Source of the DNA: a virus
Length of the DNA: 40,380 nt
Strand: one strand, 5' to 3'
IMG/VR virus record: IMGVR_UViG_3300042864_002099
Span: 1 to 40,380 of that record
Shown: positions 25,543-32,852 of the stretch, one piece after another
Position numbering within the stretch: the first letter of the stretch is position 1
Layout: each line of letters starts with the position of its first letter
Program-made: the position numbers and the translations under genes
Notes under the pieces: generated by a model
Told to the model about the DNA's origin: nothing
Database searches by the model: none
What the model saw: the letters and a program-made list of their open reading frames with translations, nothing else

Positions 25543-27423
25543 ATGAACAAAATAAAAGATGATATTATTGATGCGCTAACCCCTTATCAACAAGCAAGAG
25601 CTAGACCTGGAATGTGGTTTGGTAGCGAAACTCCAAATGAAGATAATTTAGTTGTTTTTAATGGTAATGAATTAGAATATAAAAATATTCGATACACGCC
25701 AGCAATTGCAACAATGTTTAGAGAAATTGTTGATAATTCATTAGATGAAATTAGCAAAGGTTTTGGAAATGTTTTAAAATTAAATTACAATCCAACTACT
25801 TTTACTTTTTCAGTATTAGATAATGGGCGCGGTATTCCTTTAGATAAAGTTCAACTTGTTTTCACAAGTATGTTTTCTGGTAGAAATTTTCGTGAACGTG
25901 GCGAACAAGCAGGACAAAATGGTGTTGGTGCAGCAGTTGCAGCTTTTACTTCTTTAGAATTTACGGTTGATGTTTGGCGTGATGGTAAACATTTAACTCA
26001 AAAATTTTCTGAATCAAAAGAAAAAGGTGGCGATTTTGGACCAGAAAATATTATAATCCATGAACAAATTGTAAAACCTTATAAAGGTAAAAATGTTGGA
26101 ACACAAGTAACATTAACGCCAAGCGGTCGGGTTTATAAACATTTATTAATGCCAGAAGAATACTTAAAAGCGCGTGCTTGGGAAATTGCTGCAAATAATC
26201 CAAACATAAAAGTTTATTGGAATGACGAATTATTAAAATCAGCTAAAACAACACAGGCTACATTATTTTCTAATAAAAAACCCATTGTTATTGAAATTAC
26301 TGAACCAGATTTTAACAGTGTTTTTTATTTGCAACCACATTTTGCTGAAAATTTAGATGAAGAAGTTGTTCATAGTTCTGTAAACAATATCCCAGCTTGG
26401 GATAAAGCGGGTAAACATATTAGTGCTTTTAGAAATACTTTTTATAATGGATTATTAGAAGCTTTAAAATTAGAAAGTAAGCGTCGTAAATTAAATCCAA
26501 ATCGCAGTGACATTGCAGCCGGATTATTAATTTATAATGTTACTAAAATGAAAGCCCCAACATTTGATAGTCAAAATAAAACAAGATTAACAAATGTTGA
26601 AGCTGAACGCGCAATTAAGAAAAATTTAGATGGTGAAGTTGAATATAAGAAAATTATAAAACAATATCCAGAATGGATTGATGATATTTACGCTCGTTGT
26701 TCTGAACGCACACAAAAATTAGACAATTCAGAAGCAGCAAAATTAGCTAAGAAAATGCGTAAAGCAAAAGTTGCTGGTTTATTAGATGCCACTGGAAGCA
26801 ATAGAACATTTTGTCGTTTGTTAATTGGTGAAGGTGATTCAGCAGTTGGAATGATTGCGCCTGCTCGTGATCCAAAAATTCATGGCGGTTTAGCTTTAAA
26901 AGGAAAGCCATTAAATGTGTTTGATAAAACCGCTCGTGAAGTTTTAGAAAATGATGAATTACGTGATATTTGTAATGCTATTGGATTAATTCCAGGCCAA
27001 AAAGCTGTATTAAGTGATTTAAGATATGGGCAAGTTTGGTTTGCAACCGACATGGATCATGATGGAAGTCATATTTGTGGTTTATTAACAAATTTCTTTT
27101 ATAAATGGTGGCCTGAATTATTTGATGATAAAAAGCCTTATTTTTATGCATTTATGACGCCTTTTATTATTGCTGAAAAAGGTAAACAAAAGTCGTATTG
27201 GTATGGCGATAATGTTGCTGAATTTAAGCCAGAAGAATATCGTGGATGGAATATTCGTCGTGCTAAAGGTTTGGGTTCTTTGGAAGAATCAGATTGGGTT
27301 ACAAGTTTAAAAAATCCTAAATTAATTCCAATTTCGGATGATGGTCGTTTAGGTGAATTAATGAGTTTAATTTTTAATAATGAACGTGCAGATGATCGAA
27401 AGGTTTGGTTAGCTCATGAGTAA
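25543..27423 (+). CDS. Type II DNA topoisomerase large subunit (T4 gp39-like, GyrB/ParE type)
   Basis: A 626-residue subunit with GHKL ATPase motifs REIVDNSLDEI (60-70), DNGRGIP (93-99) and GQNGVGAAVA (124-133), a transducer region, and a TOPRIM domain with EGDSA near 430 and DMDHDG near 503-508. It ends ADDRKVWLAHE, typical for this family. With a gp52-like cleavage subunit, not in this window, it would relax or supercoil phage DNA during replication. Shine-Dalgarno AGGAA precedes the ATG. The next gene starts within its last codons (8-base overlap). Confidence 0.93.
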   Translation: MNKIKDDIIDALTPYQQARARPGMWFGSETPNEDNLVVFNGNELEYKNIRYTPAIATMFREIVDNSLDEISKGFGNVLKLNYNPTTFTFSVLDNGRGIPLDKVQLVFTSMFSGRNFRERGEQAGQNGVGAAVAAFTSLEFTVDVWRDGKHLTQKFSESKEKGGDFGPENIIIHEQIVKPYKGKNVGTQVTLTPSGRVYKHLLMPEEYLKARAWEIAANNPNIKVYWNDELLKSAKTTQATLFSNKKPIVIEITEPDFNSVFYLQPHFAENLDEEVVHSSVNNIPAWDKAGKHISAFRNTFYNGLLEALKLESKRRKLNPNRSDIAAGLLIYNVTKMKAPTFDSQNKTRLTNVEAERAIKKNLDGEVEYKKIIKQYPEWIDDIYARCSERTQKLDNSEAAKLAKKMRKAKVAGLLDATGSNRTFCRLLIGEGDSAVGMIAPARDPKIHGGLALKGKPLNVFDKTAREVLENDELRDICNAIGLIPGQKAVLSDLRYGQVWFATDMDHDGSHICGLLTNFFYKWWPELFDDKKPYFYAFMTPFIIAEKGKQKSYWYGDNVAEFKPEEYRGWNIRRAKGLGSLEESDWVTSLKNPKLIPISDDGRLGELMSLIFNNERADDRKVWLAHE

Positions 27424-27811
27424 TTATGTTTATTATATAGATGGTAAAGAATATACAACGAATGATGCCATCTCATTATATGATAATTATGTTTATTATG
27501 TAGATGGTAAACGATTTACAACTAATAATTATGATGAAATTCCTTGGGATGATATTTCGTCACCAGATGAAAATACACCTGCATTTATAGATACTATGTT
27601 GTGTAGAAATGTTTGGTACTTAAAAGGAAAGGTTTATCATCGCTTAACTGGTAAAATATTTGATGGTCATGATGAATATTTTTATTTAAATGACAAATAT
27701 TATGAAAATGTTCATGATTGGCTTAAAGAACATCCAAATCCCGATTTATATTTTCATAAAATTGGTATTTTTACTGAAACCGATAAGGTTCTTTGGTATT
27801 TGAAAAATTAG
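27416..27811 (+). CDS. HRLTGP-family protein with duplicated N-terminal hairpin, 131 aa
   Basis: The N-terminal hairpin occurs twice: NYVYYIDGKEYTTND, then NYVYYVDGKRFTTNN, with the rest of the unit once (DDISSPDENTPAF, VYHRLTGKIFDG, NVHDWLKEHPNPDLYF) and the tail GIFTETDKVLWYLKN. The duplication is visible in the DNA, so it is recent. The core HRLTGP lacks the usual A (GK instead). It starts within the topoisomerase stop. Function unknown. Confidence 0.8.
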   Translation: MSNYVYYIDGKEYTTNDAISLYDNYVYYVDGKRFTTNNYDEIPWDDISSPDENTPAFIDTMLCRNVWYLKGKVYHRLTGKIFDGHDEYFYLNDKYYENVHDWLKEHPNPDLYFHKIGIFTETDKVLWYLKN

Positions 27812-27820
27812 GAGATACAT

Positions 27821-28153
27821 ATGTTTTATGTTTATTACGTTGATGGTAAAAAATTCACAACTGATACATTCGATAAAATACCTAAGAATAATATTTCTTC
27901 ACCAAATGAAAATATTCCAGCAATTGAGGATAGAAATACAAAATATAAAGAATGGTGTGATAAAGGAAATATTATACATCGATTAACTGGACCAGCAATT
28001 ATTCATGCTAATGGTTCAGAATGGTTTTATTTAAATAATATATTTTATGAAAATATTCGGGATTGGATTAATAATCATCCAAATCCAGATTTATACTTTG
28101 ATGCAATTGGCTTGACTGAAACAGATCGAGTGTTATGGTTTTTACAAAACTAA
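27821..28153 (+). CDS. HRLTGP-family protein, 110 aa
   Basis: Standard one-unit member: FYVYYVDGKKFTTDTF, ISSPNENIPAIED, EWCDKGNIIHRLTGPAII, NIRDWINNHPNPDLYFDAIG and tail LTETDRVLWFLQN. Shine-Dalgarno AGGAG lies seven bases before ATG. Ten bases after the previous stop, so the genes are in one operon. No catalytic motif; likely a small beta protein with a C-terminal helix. Function unknown. Confidence 0.82.
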   Translation: MFYVYYVDGKKFTTDTFDKIPKNNISSPNENIPAIEDRNTKYKEWCDKGNIIHRLTGPAIIHANGSEWFYLNNIFYENIRDWINNHPNPDLYFDAIGLTETDRVLWFLQN

Positions 28154-28160
28154 ATACTTT

Positions 28161-28448
28161 ATGTATAAAGTTTGGGATGGTGAAAAATATATTGAATTAG
28201 AATATCATCAAATTCCTTGGTTAAATATAAATTTTGGTCGATTAGATGGGCCTTCTGTAATTTCTTTTAATAATTATCAATATTATTGTTATAAAGGAAA
28301 ATATCATCGAATTAATGGACCAGCAATTATATTACCATTTAAACATACTTGGTGGTTACATGGTAATCGATATAATTTTAAAGATTTTATAGAAAATAAT
28401 AATTATATTTCAGAAACCGAAAAATTATTATTATGTTTAAAATATTAA
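28161..28448 (+). CDS. Divergent HRLTGP-family protein, 95 aa
   Basis: A diverged copy: MYKVWDGEKYIELEYHQIPW replaces the usual hairpin, with two GP motifs, GRLDGPSVI and YHRINGPAII, and a degenerate tail SETEKLLLCLKY. The KYHRxxGPA repeat with spacing of about 30 residues resembles multi-repeat proteins of phages and giant viruses, which suggests the core is a repeatable beta unit. It is the last gene before the Hsp20 leader. Confidence 0.75.
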   Translation: MYKVWDGEKYIELEYHQIPWLNINFGRLDGPSVISFNNYQYYCYKGKYHRINGPAIILPFKHTWWLHGNRYNFKDFIENNNYISETEKLLLCLKY

Positions 28449-28471
28449 AAAATTTTACATTTTATTGTTGA

Positions 28472-28495
28472 ATTTAGCAAAATTATTTGCTAAAT
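28472..28495. other. 10-bp inverted repeat upstream of Hsp20
   Basis: ATTTAGCAAA (28472-28481) and TTTGCTAAAT (28486-28495) form a perfect stem with loop ATTA. No U-run follows on either strand, so it is unlikely to be an intrinsic terminator. It could be an operator or an RNA thermometer-like leader hairpin, 90 bases before the Hsp20 start. Confidence 0.4.
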
Positions 28496-28585
28496 AAAAA
28501 AAGCAATCTAAGTGATTGTCTGGAAATGCTTATTAAAAGGTTTCCAAATAAATTAAACATTCTAGCCTTATTGGGAGAAAAACAA

Positions 28586-28990
28586 ATGTCAAATGGTTAT
28601 CTAAGTCAAATTTTATTCCGTGAATTAATCAATTCTGTAGGAGCAACAGTTCCAAACGATACGGATTATCCAAGATATAATGTATTAGAACAAAATGAAA
28701 ATATTACTGTGTTAGAATTAGCGGTAGCTGGTTTTAAAAAAGAAGAATTAACAGTAAAGCAAGAATTTAAAAATAATACAATTAAACAAGTATTAACAAT
28801 TGAAGGTAAAAAAGAAGAGAAAAAAGAATATGCTTATAAAGGCATTTCTACTCGTGATTTTAAACGAGAATTTAGTCTTCCTGAATATACAGAAATTAAA
28901 GAAGTTACTTTAGTTGATGGTATTTTAAGCGTTGTTTTAGAAAAACAAGTACCAGAAGACAAAAAACCAAAAACGTTTACTATAAATTAA
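28586..28990 (+). CDS. Small heat-shock protein (Hsp20 family)
   Basis: A 134-residue alpha-crystallin-type chaperone. The start at 28586 follows GGGAG (ttgggagaaaaacaaATG) and gives the usual phage Hsp20 opening MSNGYLSQILFRELI. The ACD follows: YNVLEQNENITVLELAVAGF, KEELTVKQE, LTIEGKKEEK, ISTRDFKREFSLPEYTEIKE, and a G-x-L strand DGILSVVLEKQ. Such proteins hold unfolding host or phage proteins and are common in T4-like phages. A strong bidirectional terminator follows immediately. Confidence 0.9.
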   Translation: MSNGYLSQILFRELINSVGATVPNDTDYPRYNVLEQNENITVLELAVAGFKKEELTVKQEFKNNTIKQVLTIEGKKEEKKEYAYKGISTRDFKREFSLPEYTEIKEVTLVDGILSVVLEKQVPEDKKPKTFTIN

Positions 28991-29016
28991 AAAAGGGGGA
29001 TATTTCCCCCTTTTTT
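28989..29016. terminator. Bidirectional intrinsic terminator
   Basis: A 12-bp perfect stem (AAAAAAGGGGGA and its complement) with loop TATT. A-run on one side and T-run on the other, so it works for the Hsp20 transcript on the plus strand and for the gene at 29015 on the minus strand, whose stop it overlaps. Confidence 0.85.
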
Positions 29017-29338
29017 AATAATTAATATCTAGTATTACATGTTCACGAAATTCAATAGAACCAATATCATCATTGGTCCATTCTTCTTCATTAACAGAAT
29101 ATCCATTTAGTTCTAAGTATTCGATAAAATCTTTAATCTTATTTTTGTTAAAAATTGGATTATTATAATCCCAAACAAATTCAAAAAAACATTTTTTATT
29201 TTTAATAGCTTTTAGTAGAACATTATTAAAGTCTGTTTTAAGGTTTTCTGAAATTTTTTCAGAAACAACATTGATTTTATCTTGTGAATAGTCACTAAAA
29301 AGTTGTTGAGCTTGATAAGCAGTAAGAATGTTTTGCAT
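29015..29338 (-). CDS. Hypothetical protein, 107 aa
   Basis: Starts at the ATG at 29338 (MQNILTAYQAQQLFSDYSQDK), after AAAGG; the longer reading to 29398 runs through the promoter and is rejected. Acidic C-terminal half with EEWTNDDIGSIEFREH. No domain recognised. It resembles, in size and in having a private promoter and terminator, the single-gene units at 1425 and 30610. Transcribed from the promoter at 29370-29398. Confidence 0.7.
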   Translation of the reverse strand: MQNILTAYQAQQLFSDYSQDKINVVSEKISENLKTDFNNVLLKAIKNKKCFFEFVWDYNNPIFNKNKIKDFIEYLELNGYSVNEEEWTNDDIGSIEFREHVILDINY

Positions 29339-29369
29339 TTTAAAACCTTTCTGTTTGATTGTTAAAATT

Positions 29370-29398
29370 AATATAGAAAATTTTCTGGTTTTTGTCAA
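29370..29398 (-). promoter_or_regulatory. Promoter with CCAGAAAATTTTC spacer
   Basis: TTGACA (29398-29393), 17-base spacer, TATATT (29375-29370): near-consensus. The spacer carries CCAGAAAATTTTC, nearly identical to the spacer at 30541-30557. It lies 32 bases before the 107-aa gene. Confidence 0.75.
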
Positions 29399-29424
29399 TG
29401 TATTTTTTATTAATCATTTTATCC

Positions 29425-29453
29425 TTTACAAAATTGATTAATCAGGTTATAAC
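29425..29453 (+). promoter_or_regulatory. Promoter for clpS
   Basis: TTTACA at 29425-29430, 17-base spacer, TATAAC at 29448-29453, 35 bases before the ClpS start. It lacks the AAATTTTC spacer element, so it may be regulated differently from its minus-strand neighbour. Confidence 0.6.
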
Positions 29454-29487
29454 AGAAGTTGATAATTAGTTTAAGGAGATTATAATT

Positions 29488-29787
29488 ATGACAACAAGCA
29501 CAGTAACATTAACAATGGAAGAAATTTTAAATTCACTTCCACCAAAACATAAAGTTATTTTTCACAATGATGATGAAACATCAGTTGATTATGTAATTAG
29601 TGTATTAAGTGCTATTTTTAATTTTACATACGAAGAAGGTGAAGAATTAGCTTATGAAATTGACCGGGAAGGTTATGGTGTTGCTGGGGTTTATGATGAA
29701 AAAATTGCCCAATTAAAATGTGAACAAGTTAAAGAAATGAATAAAAAATGGGGAAAAAATTTGAAAGTAACACATGAGCCTGAATAA
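29488..29787 (+). CDS. clpS: ClpS-like adaptor of ClpAP protease
   Basis: A 99-residue protein with the ClpS core: PPKHKVIFHNDDETSVDYV (NDD at 27-29), an FNFTYEEGEELAYEI helix, and GYGVAGVYDEKIAQLK. ClpS delivers N-degron proteins to ClpAP. Two pocket residues differ from the bacterial norm: the E. coli M40 position is V33 and the H66 position is D59 (EIDREG in place of VHxxG). These would affect recognition of the substrate's N-terminus. Shine-Dalgarno AAGGAG precedes the ATG. A ClpA partner is not encoded here, so it would act on the host protease. Confidence 0.88.
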   Translation: MTTSTVTLTMEEILNSLPPKHKVIFHNDDETSVDYVISVLSAIFNFTYEEGEELAYEIDREGYGVAGVYDEKIAQLKCEQVKEMNKKWGKNLKVTHEPE

Positions 29788-30116
29788 TGTTTATTTATTA
29801 TATTGATGGTGAAAAATTTATTTCAGATGATGTTCACATTCCTTGGTTAGAAATTTCATCACCCAATGAAAATACACCCGCTTATGAAGATTTAACAACT
29901 GGATATAAAGAATGGTGCGAAAAAGGATGGAAATTTCATCGATTAATAGGTCCAGCGCATATTCGATCAGATGGAAGTAAATTTTTCTTTTTAAATGGAA
30001 AAAAATATAAAAACGTAAAAGAGTGGATTAAAGATCATCCTAATCCTGATCTTTATTTCGATGCAATTGGTGTTCTTACTGAAACAGACAAAATTCTATG
30101 GTTTTTACAAAATTAA
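29787..30116 (+). CDS. HRLTGP-family protein, 109 aa
   Basis: Standard member: MFIYYIDGEKFISDDVHIPW, ISSPNENTPAYED, EWCEKGWKFHRLIGPAHI (LIGPA variant), NVKEWIKDHPNPDLYFDAIG, tail VLTETDKILWFLQN. Starts one base inside the clpS stop (TAATG), so it is translated with ClpS. Its tight coupling to ClpS is the only contextual hint of function. Confidence 0.82.
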   Translation: MFIYYIDGEKFISDDVHIPWLEISSPNENTPAYEDLTTGYKEWCEKGWKFHRLIGPAHIRSDGSKFFFLNGKKYKNVKEWIKDHPNPDLYFDAIGVLTETDKILWFLQN

Positions 30117-30127
30117 GGAAATAATAA

Positions 30128-30520
30128 ATGAACGAAACAATAAAAAATTATTTAAAATCTGGAATATTTAAAACTGAAAATACTTCACAACGAGATTTTA
30201 TTGTTAGAATTAAAAATGAAATTTATTATTGTGCCAATATGAGTTTATTTACTAAAGAAATTTTAGAAGGAACTTATGATGATTTGCCGTCAATGGAAAG
30301 ACCATATGCTGAATATAAAGTTTGGTATGAAAACGGTAAAAGGCATCGATTAACTGGACCCGCAACAATACATCGCGCAGGTTGCGATTATTGGATAGAA
30401 GGAAAATATTATGAAACCGTAAAAGAATGGATTAATAATCACCCAACCCCCGATTTGTATTTTCATAAAATTGGTATTTTTACAGAAACAGATAAAGTTC
30501 TTTGGTATTTGCAAAATTAA
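30128..30520 (+). CDS. Chimeric HRLTGP-family protein, 130 aa
   Basis: The N-terminal 65 residues (MNETIKNYLKSGIFKTENTS, FIVRIKNEIYYCANMSLF) do not match the usual YYIDGEKFTT opening, while the second half is standard (RHRLTGPATI, YWIEGKYYETVKEWINNHP, tail GIFTETDKVLWYLQN). The last 150 bases differ by only 4 from the end of the gene at 32514-32843, so the C-terminal half was copied or converted recently. Function unknown. Confidence 0.8.
   Translation: MNETIKNYLKSGIFKTENTSQRDFIVRIKNEIYYCANMSLFTKEILEGTYDDLPSMERPYAEYKVWYENGKRHRLTGPATIHRAGCDYWIEGKYYETVKEWINNHPTPDLYFHKIGIFTETDKVLWYLQN
30371..30520 (+). repeat. Paralogous tract A, 150 bp, 97% identical to 32694-32843
   Basis: Counted by eye, 146 of 150 bases match the tract at 32694-32843, extending at lower identity about 30 bases upstream. 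Elsewhere the paralogs are much more diverged, so this is a recent gene conversion or duplication. Confidence 0.85.
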
Positions 30521-30534
30521 ATTTAAAAAAGTGC

Positions 30535-30563
30535 TTGACAAGAACAGGAAAATTTTCTATATT
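30535..30563 (+). promoter_or_regulatory. Promoter with GGAAAATTTTC spacer
   Basis: TTGACA at 30535-30540, a 17-base spacer with GGAAAATTTTC, TATATT at 30558-30563. Near-consensus. It drives the 122-aa gene at 30610 and is almost a copy of the minus-strand promoter at 29370-29398. Confidence 0.75.
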
Positions 30564-30609
30564 GGTTTCATCAAGACGGAAATGCCGCAACCAAACAAGG
30601 AGGTTAACA

Positions 30610-30978
30610 ATGAAACAAGTTTCTAAAGAAGAGTTTAAGTGGTATTATAATACTGCGCGTGAACTTGTTTTTGAAATGGGAGGACAAGCATATTATGAAG
30701 ATTGGCATAAAGAGTCTAAAGATGATTATGATGCAGACGAAAAATTAGTTAATCTTTGTATTGAAAATATTATTAAAAATAAACGTTTGGGAGGAAATGG
30801 TAGTTTGTTTGTTATTAATTTGAAACCCTGGGAAAACCGTGCTTGTAATGAAAATTTAGCATGGTCACGAGTATCTGATATTTCCACACCAACAGCACGA
30901 AAAGAACATAATCGGTTGTATAAAAATCATACTAACCAAAATTGTATGCTAATTGGGCCTGCTAAAGTTCTACCGTAA
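30610..30978 (+). CDS. Hypothetical protein, 122 aa
   Basis: The ATG at 30610 follows AAGGAGG at about 30597-30603; the longer reading from 30502 crosses the promoter. The protein opens MKQVSKEEFKWYYNTARELV and has a basic C-terminal part (TARKEHNRLYKNHTNQN). Mixed helix content, a glycine-rich turn LGGNGSLFVINL. No domain recognised. It has its own promoter and a strong terminator, so it is a single-gene unit. Confidence 0.7.
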   Translation: MKQVSKEEFKWYYNTARELVFEMGGQAYYEDWHKESKDDYDADEKLVNLCIENIIKNKRLGGNGSLFVINLKPWENRACNENLAWSRVSDISTPTARKEHNRLYKNHTNQNCMLIGPAKVLP

Positions 30979-31002
30979 TTAAAATCATTTACTTGCAAAA
31001 TT

Positions 31003-31028
31003 AAAGGGGAGAATTAATTCTCCCCTTT
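31003..31028 (+). terminator. Intrinsic terminator, 13-bp stem
   Basis: AAAGGGGAGAATT (31003-31015) is the exact reverse complement of 31016-31028, followed by further T residues. It ends the transcript of the 122-aa gene before nrdB. Confidence 0.85.
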
Positions 31029-31096
31029 TTTATTTTAATTAAATTTTGAAATTTCATTTTCATTTAAATAAGATACCTTAATAGGAGATTATTTAA

Positions 31097-32197
31097 ATGA
31101 GCAAAATTTTCAACACAACACAAATCGATTATACAAACGAACCTATGTTTTTTGGTTCTACTTTAAATTCTCAAAGATTTGATCGATTTAAATATCCAAA
31201 ATTTGAACAACTTAATGAACAAATGTTAAGTTTTTTTTGGCGTCCACAAGAAGTTAGTTTACAAAAAGATCGCAATGATTATATGCAATTAACTGAGGGA
31301 CAAAAACATATTTTTACCAGTAATTTAAAATATCAAACATTATTAGACAGTGTGCAAGGAAGAGCGCCAGCAATTGCTTTCCTACCAATTGTTAGTATTC
31401 CTGAATTAGAAGGCGCAATTAATACCTGGAATTTTTTTGAAGGTTCAATTCATTCAAAAAGTTATTCTTATATAATGCAAAATTTATATCCAAATCCAAC
31501 TGAAATCTTTGATTCAATTATTACCGATCAAGCAATTTTAGAAAGAGCTAAAAAAGTTACTGTTTATTATGATAATTTAATTGAAAAATTAAATCAACGC
31601 AATTCAAGCAACCCACCTTCATTATACGAATTAAAAAAACATTTATATTTGGCTTTGATAAATGTTAATATTTTAGAAGGTTTACGTTTTTATGCAAGTT
31701 TTGCTTGCACCTTTGCGTTTGGTGAAAATAAATTAATGGAAGGTTCAGCAAAAATTCTTTCATTAATTGCACGAGATGAGAACGTGCATTTTGCATTAAC
31801 TACTAATATTATTAATTACATGATTGAACGCGAAAATGATAAAGATTATCAACAAATTCGAGAAGAAACACATGATCAAGTAATTCAAATGTATTTGGAT
31901 ATTTTAGAACAAGAAAAAGCTTGGGCTAATTATTTGTTTAATCAAGGAACCATTATTGGCTTAAATGAGCGTTTACTTTGCGATTACTTAGAATATCTTG
32001 CAGTTCGTCGTGCAAAAAATATAGGATATACTTTACCAATAAATGCACAAACAACCAATCCGTTACCTTGGATGGACAATTGGCTTACTTCAAAAAATCT
32101 TCAAGTTGCGCCTCAAGAAAGCGAAATTGAAAATTATTTGATTGCAGCGGTTGTAAATGACATTACAGATGAAACATTTAAAGACTTTGTTTTGTAA
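31097..32197 (+). CDS. nrdB: Ribonucleotide reductase class I small subunit
   Basis: A 366-residue T4-like NrdB. It shares the T4 opening NEPMFFGS and the metal-site motifs: D84 in LLDSVQGR, E115 and H119 in WNFFEGSIHS, radical tyrosine Y123 in HSKSYSY, E194 in NILEGLRFY, and E228-x-x-H231 in ARDENVHF. The tyrosyl radical made at its iron centre is used by NrdA to reduce ribonucleotides for DNA synthesis. The spacing from E115 to H119 is one residue longer than the E-x-x-H of E. coli and T4. Shine-Dalgarno AGGAG lies eight bases before the ATG. NrdA is not in the window. The C-terminus lacks the usual tail motif strength (DFVL). Confidence 0.94.
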   Translation: MSKIFNTTQIDYTNEPMFFGSTLNSQRFDRFKYPKFEQLNEQMLSFFWRPQEVSLQKDRNDYMQLTEGQKHIFTSNLKYQTLLDSVQGRAPAIAFLPIVSIPELEGAINTWNFFEGSIHSKSYSYIMQNLYPNPTEIFDSIITDQAILERAKKVTVYYDNLIEKLNQRNSSNPPSLYELKKHLYLALINVNILEGLRFYASFACTFAFGENKLMEGSAKILSLIARDENVHFALTTNIINYMIERENDKDYQQIREETHDQVIQMYLDILEQEKAWANYLFNQGTIIGLNERLLCDYLEYLAVRRAKNIGYTLPINAQTTNPLPWMDNWLTSKNLQVAPQESEIENYLIAAVVNDITDETFKDFVL

Positions 32198-32517
32198 TGC
32201 GAATTTATATTATAGGTGATAGTCCTACTCGGTTAAAGATAGGAATAAGTGAGGATTGCCAAAAACGTTTGCGAGAATTGCAAACAGGCAATCCAAATTT
32301 ATTGACTTTATATTGGGCGAGTGATAATTTAACAAAAGAAAATGCTTATGTAATTGAACAACTATTTCATAAGAAAAATAATTTTAGAAGAATTAAAAAC
32401 GAATGGTTTGAATTAGATTTAGAATTAGCTAAAGCAGAATTATTATTGGCCGTTAATTCTTTAGGTATGGAAGAAAACATAAAGCATAAATTTAAGCAAG
32501 GATTTTTAAAATATTGA
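32197..32517 (+). CDS. GIY-YIG-type nuclease-like protein (T5orf172/Mug113 group)
   Basis: A 106-residue protein with a YIIG opening (MRIYIIGDSPT), KIGISEDCQKRLRELQTGNP, and a C-terminal NEWFEL; the invariant arginine and glutamate pattern of the T5orf172 group is present (KRLRELQ; AYVIEQLFH). Such small nucleases are often mobile or act in DNA processing. The usual GIY half appears as YIIGD, so the call is to the broader superfamily. It starts one base within the nrdB stop. Confidence 0.75.
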   Translation: MRIYIIGDSPTRLKIGISEDCQKRLRELQTGNPNLLTLYWASDNLTKENAYVIEQLFHKKNNFRRIKNEWFELDLELAKAELLLAVNSLGMEENIKHKFKQGFLKY

Positions 32518-32843
32518 TCGTTTATTACATTGATGGTGAAAAATTTACAACTGAGAATATAAATAATATTCCTCTTTATGAAATATCTTCACCAGATGAA
32601 AATACACCAGCGCTTGAATATACAATATCGGGTAATAAACTTTGGTGTGAAAAAGAAAAATTTTGGCATCGATTAACAGGACCAGCATCAATACATCGCA
32701 CAGGTTGCGATTATTGGATAGAAGGAAAATATTATGAAACCGTAAAAGAATGGATTAACAATCACCCAACCCCCGATTTGTATTTTCATAAAATTGGTAT
32801 TTTTACAGAAACAGATAAAGTTCTTTGGTACTTACAAAATTAA
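32514..32843 (+). CDS. HRLTGP-family protein, 109 aa
   Basis: Starts with TTG in a TTGA overlap with the preceding stop; AAGGA lies 13 bases upstream. Standard order: IVYYIDGEKFTTENIN, ISSPDENTPALEY, LWCEKEKFWHRLTGPASI, YWIEGKYYETVKEWINNHP, tail GIFTETDKVLWYLQN. Its second half is nearly identical in DNA to that of 30128-30520. Confidence 0.8.
   Translation: MIVYYIDGEKFTTENINNIPLYEISSPDENTPALEYTISGNKLWCEKEKFWHRLTGPASIHRTGCDYWIEGKYYETVKEWINNHPTPDLYFHKIGIFTETDKVLWYLQN
32694..32843 (+). repeat. Paralogous tract B, 150 bp, 97% identical to 30371-30520
   Basis: Partner of the tract at 30371-30520; 4 differences in 150 bases by eye. The upstream 150 bases of the two genes differ strongly. Confidence 0.85.
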
Positions 32844-32852
32844 GGAAAACAA

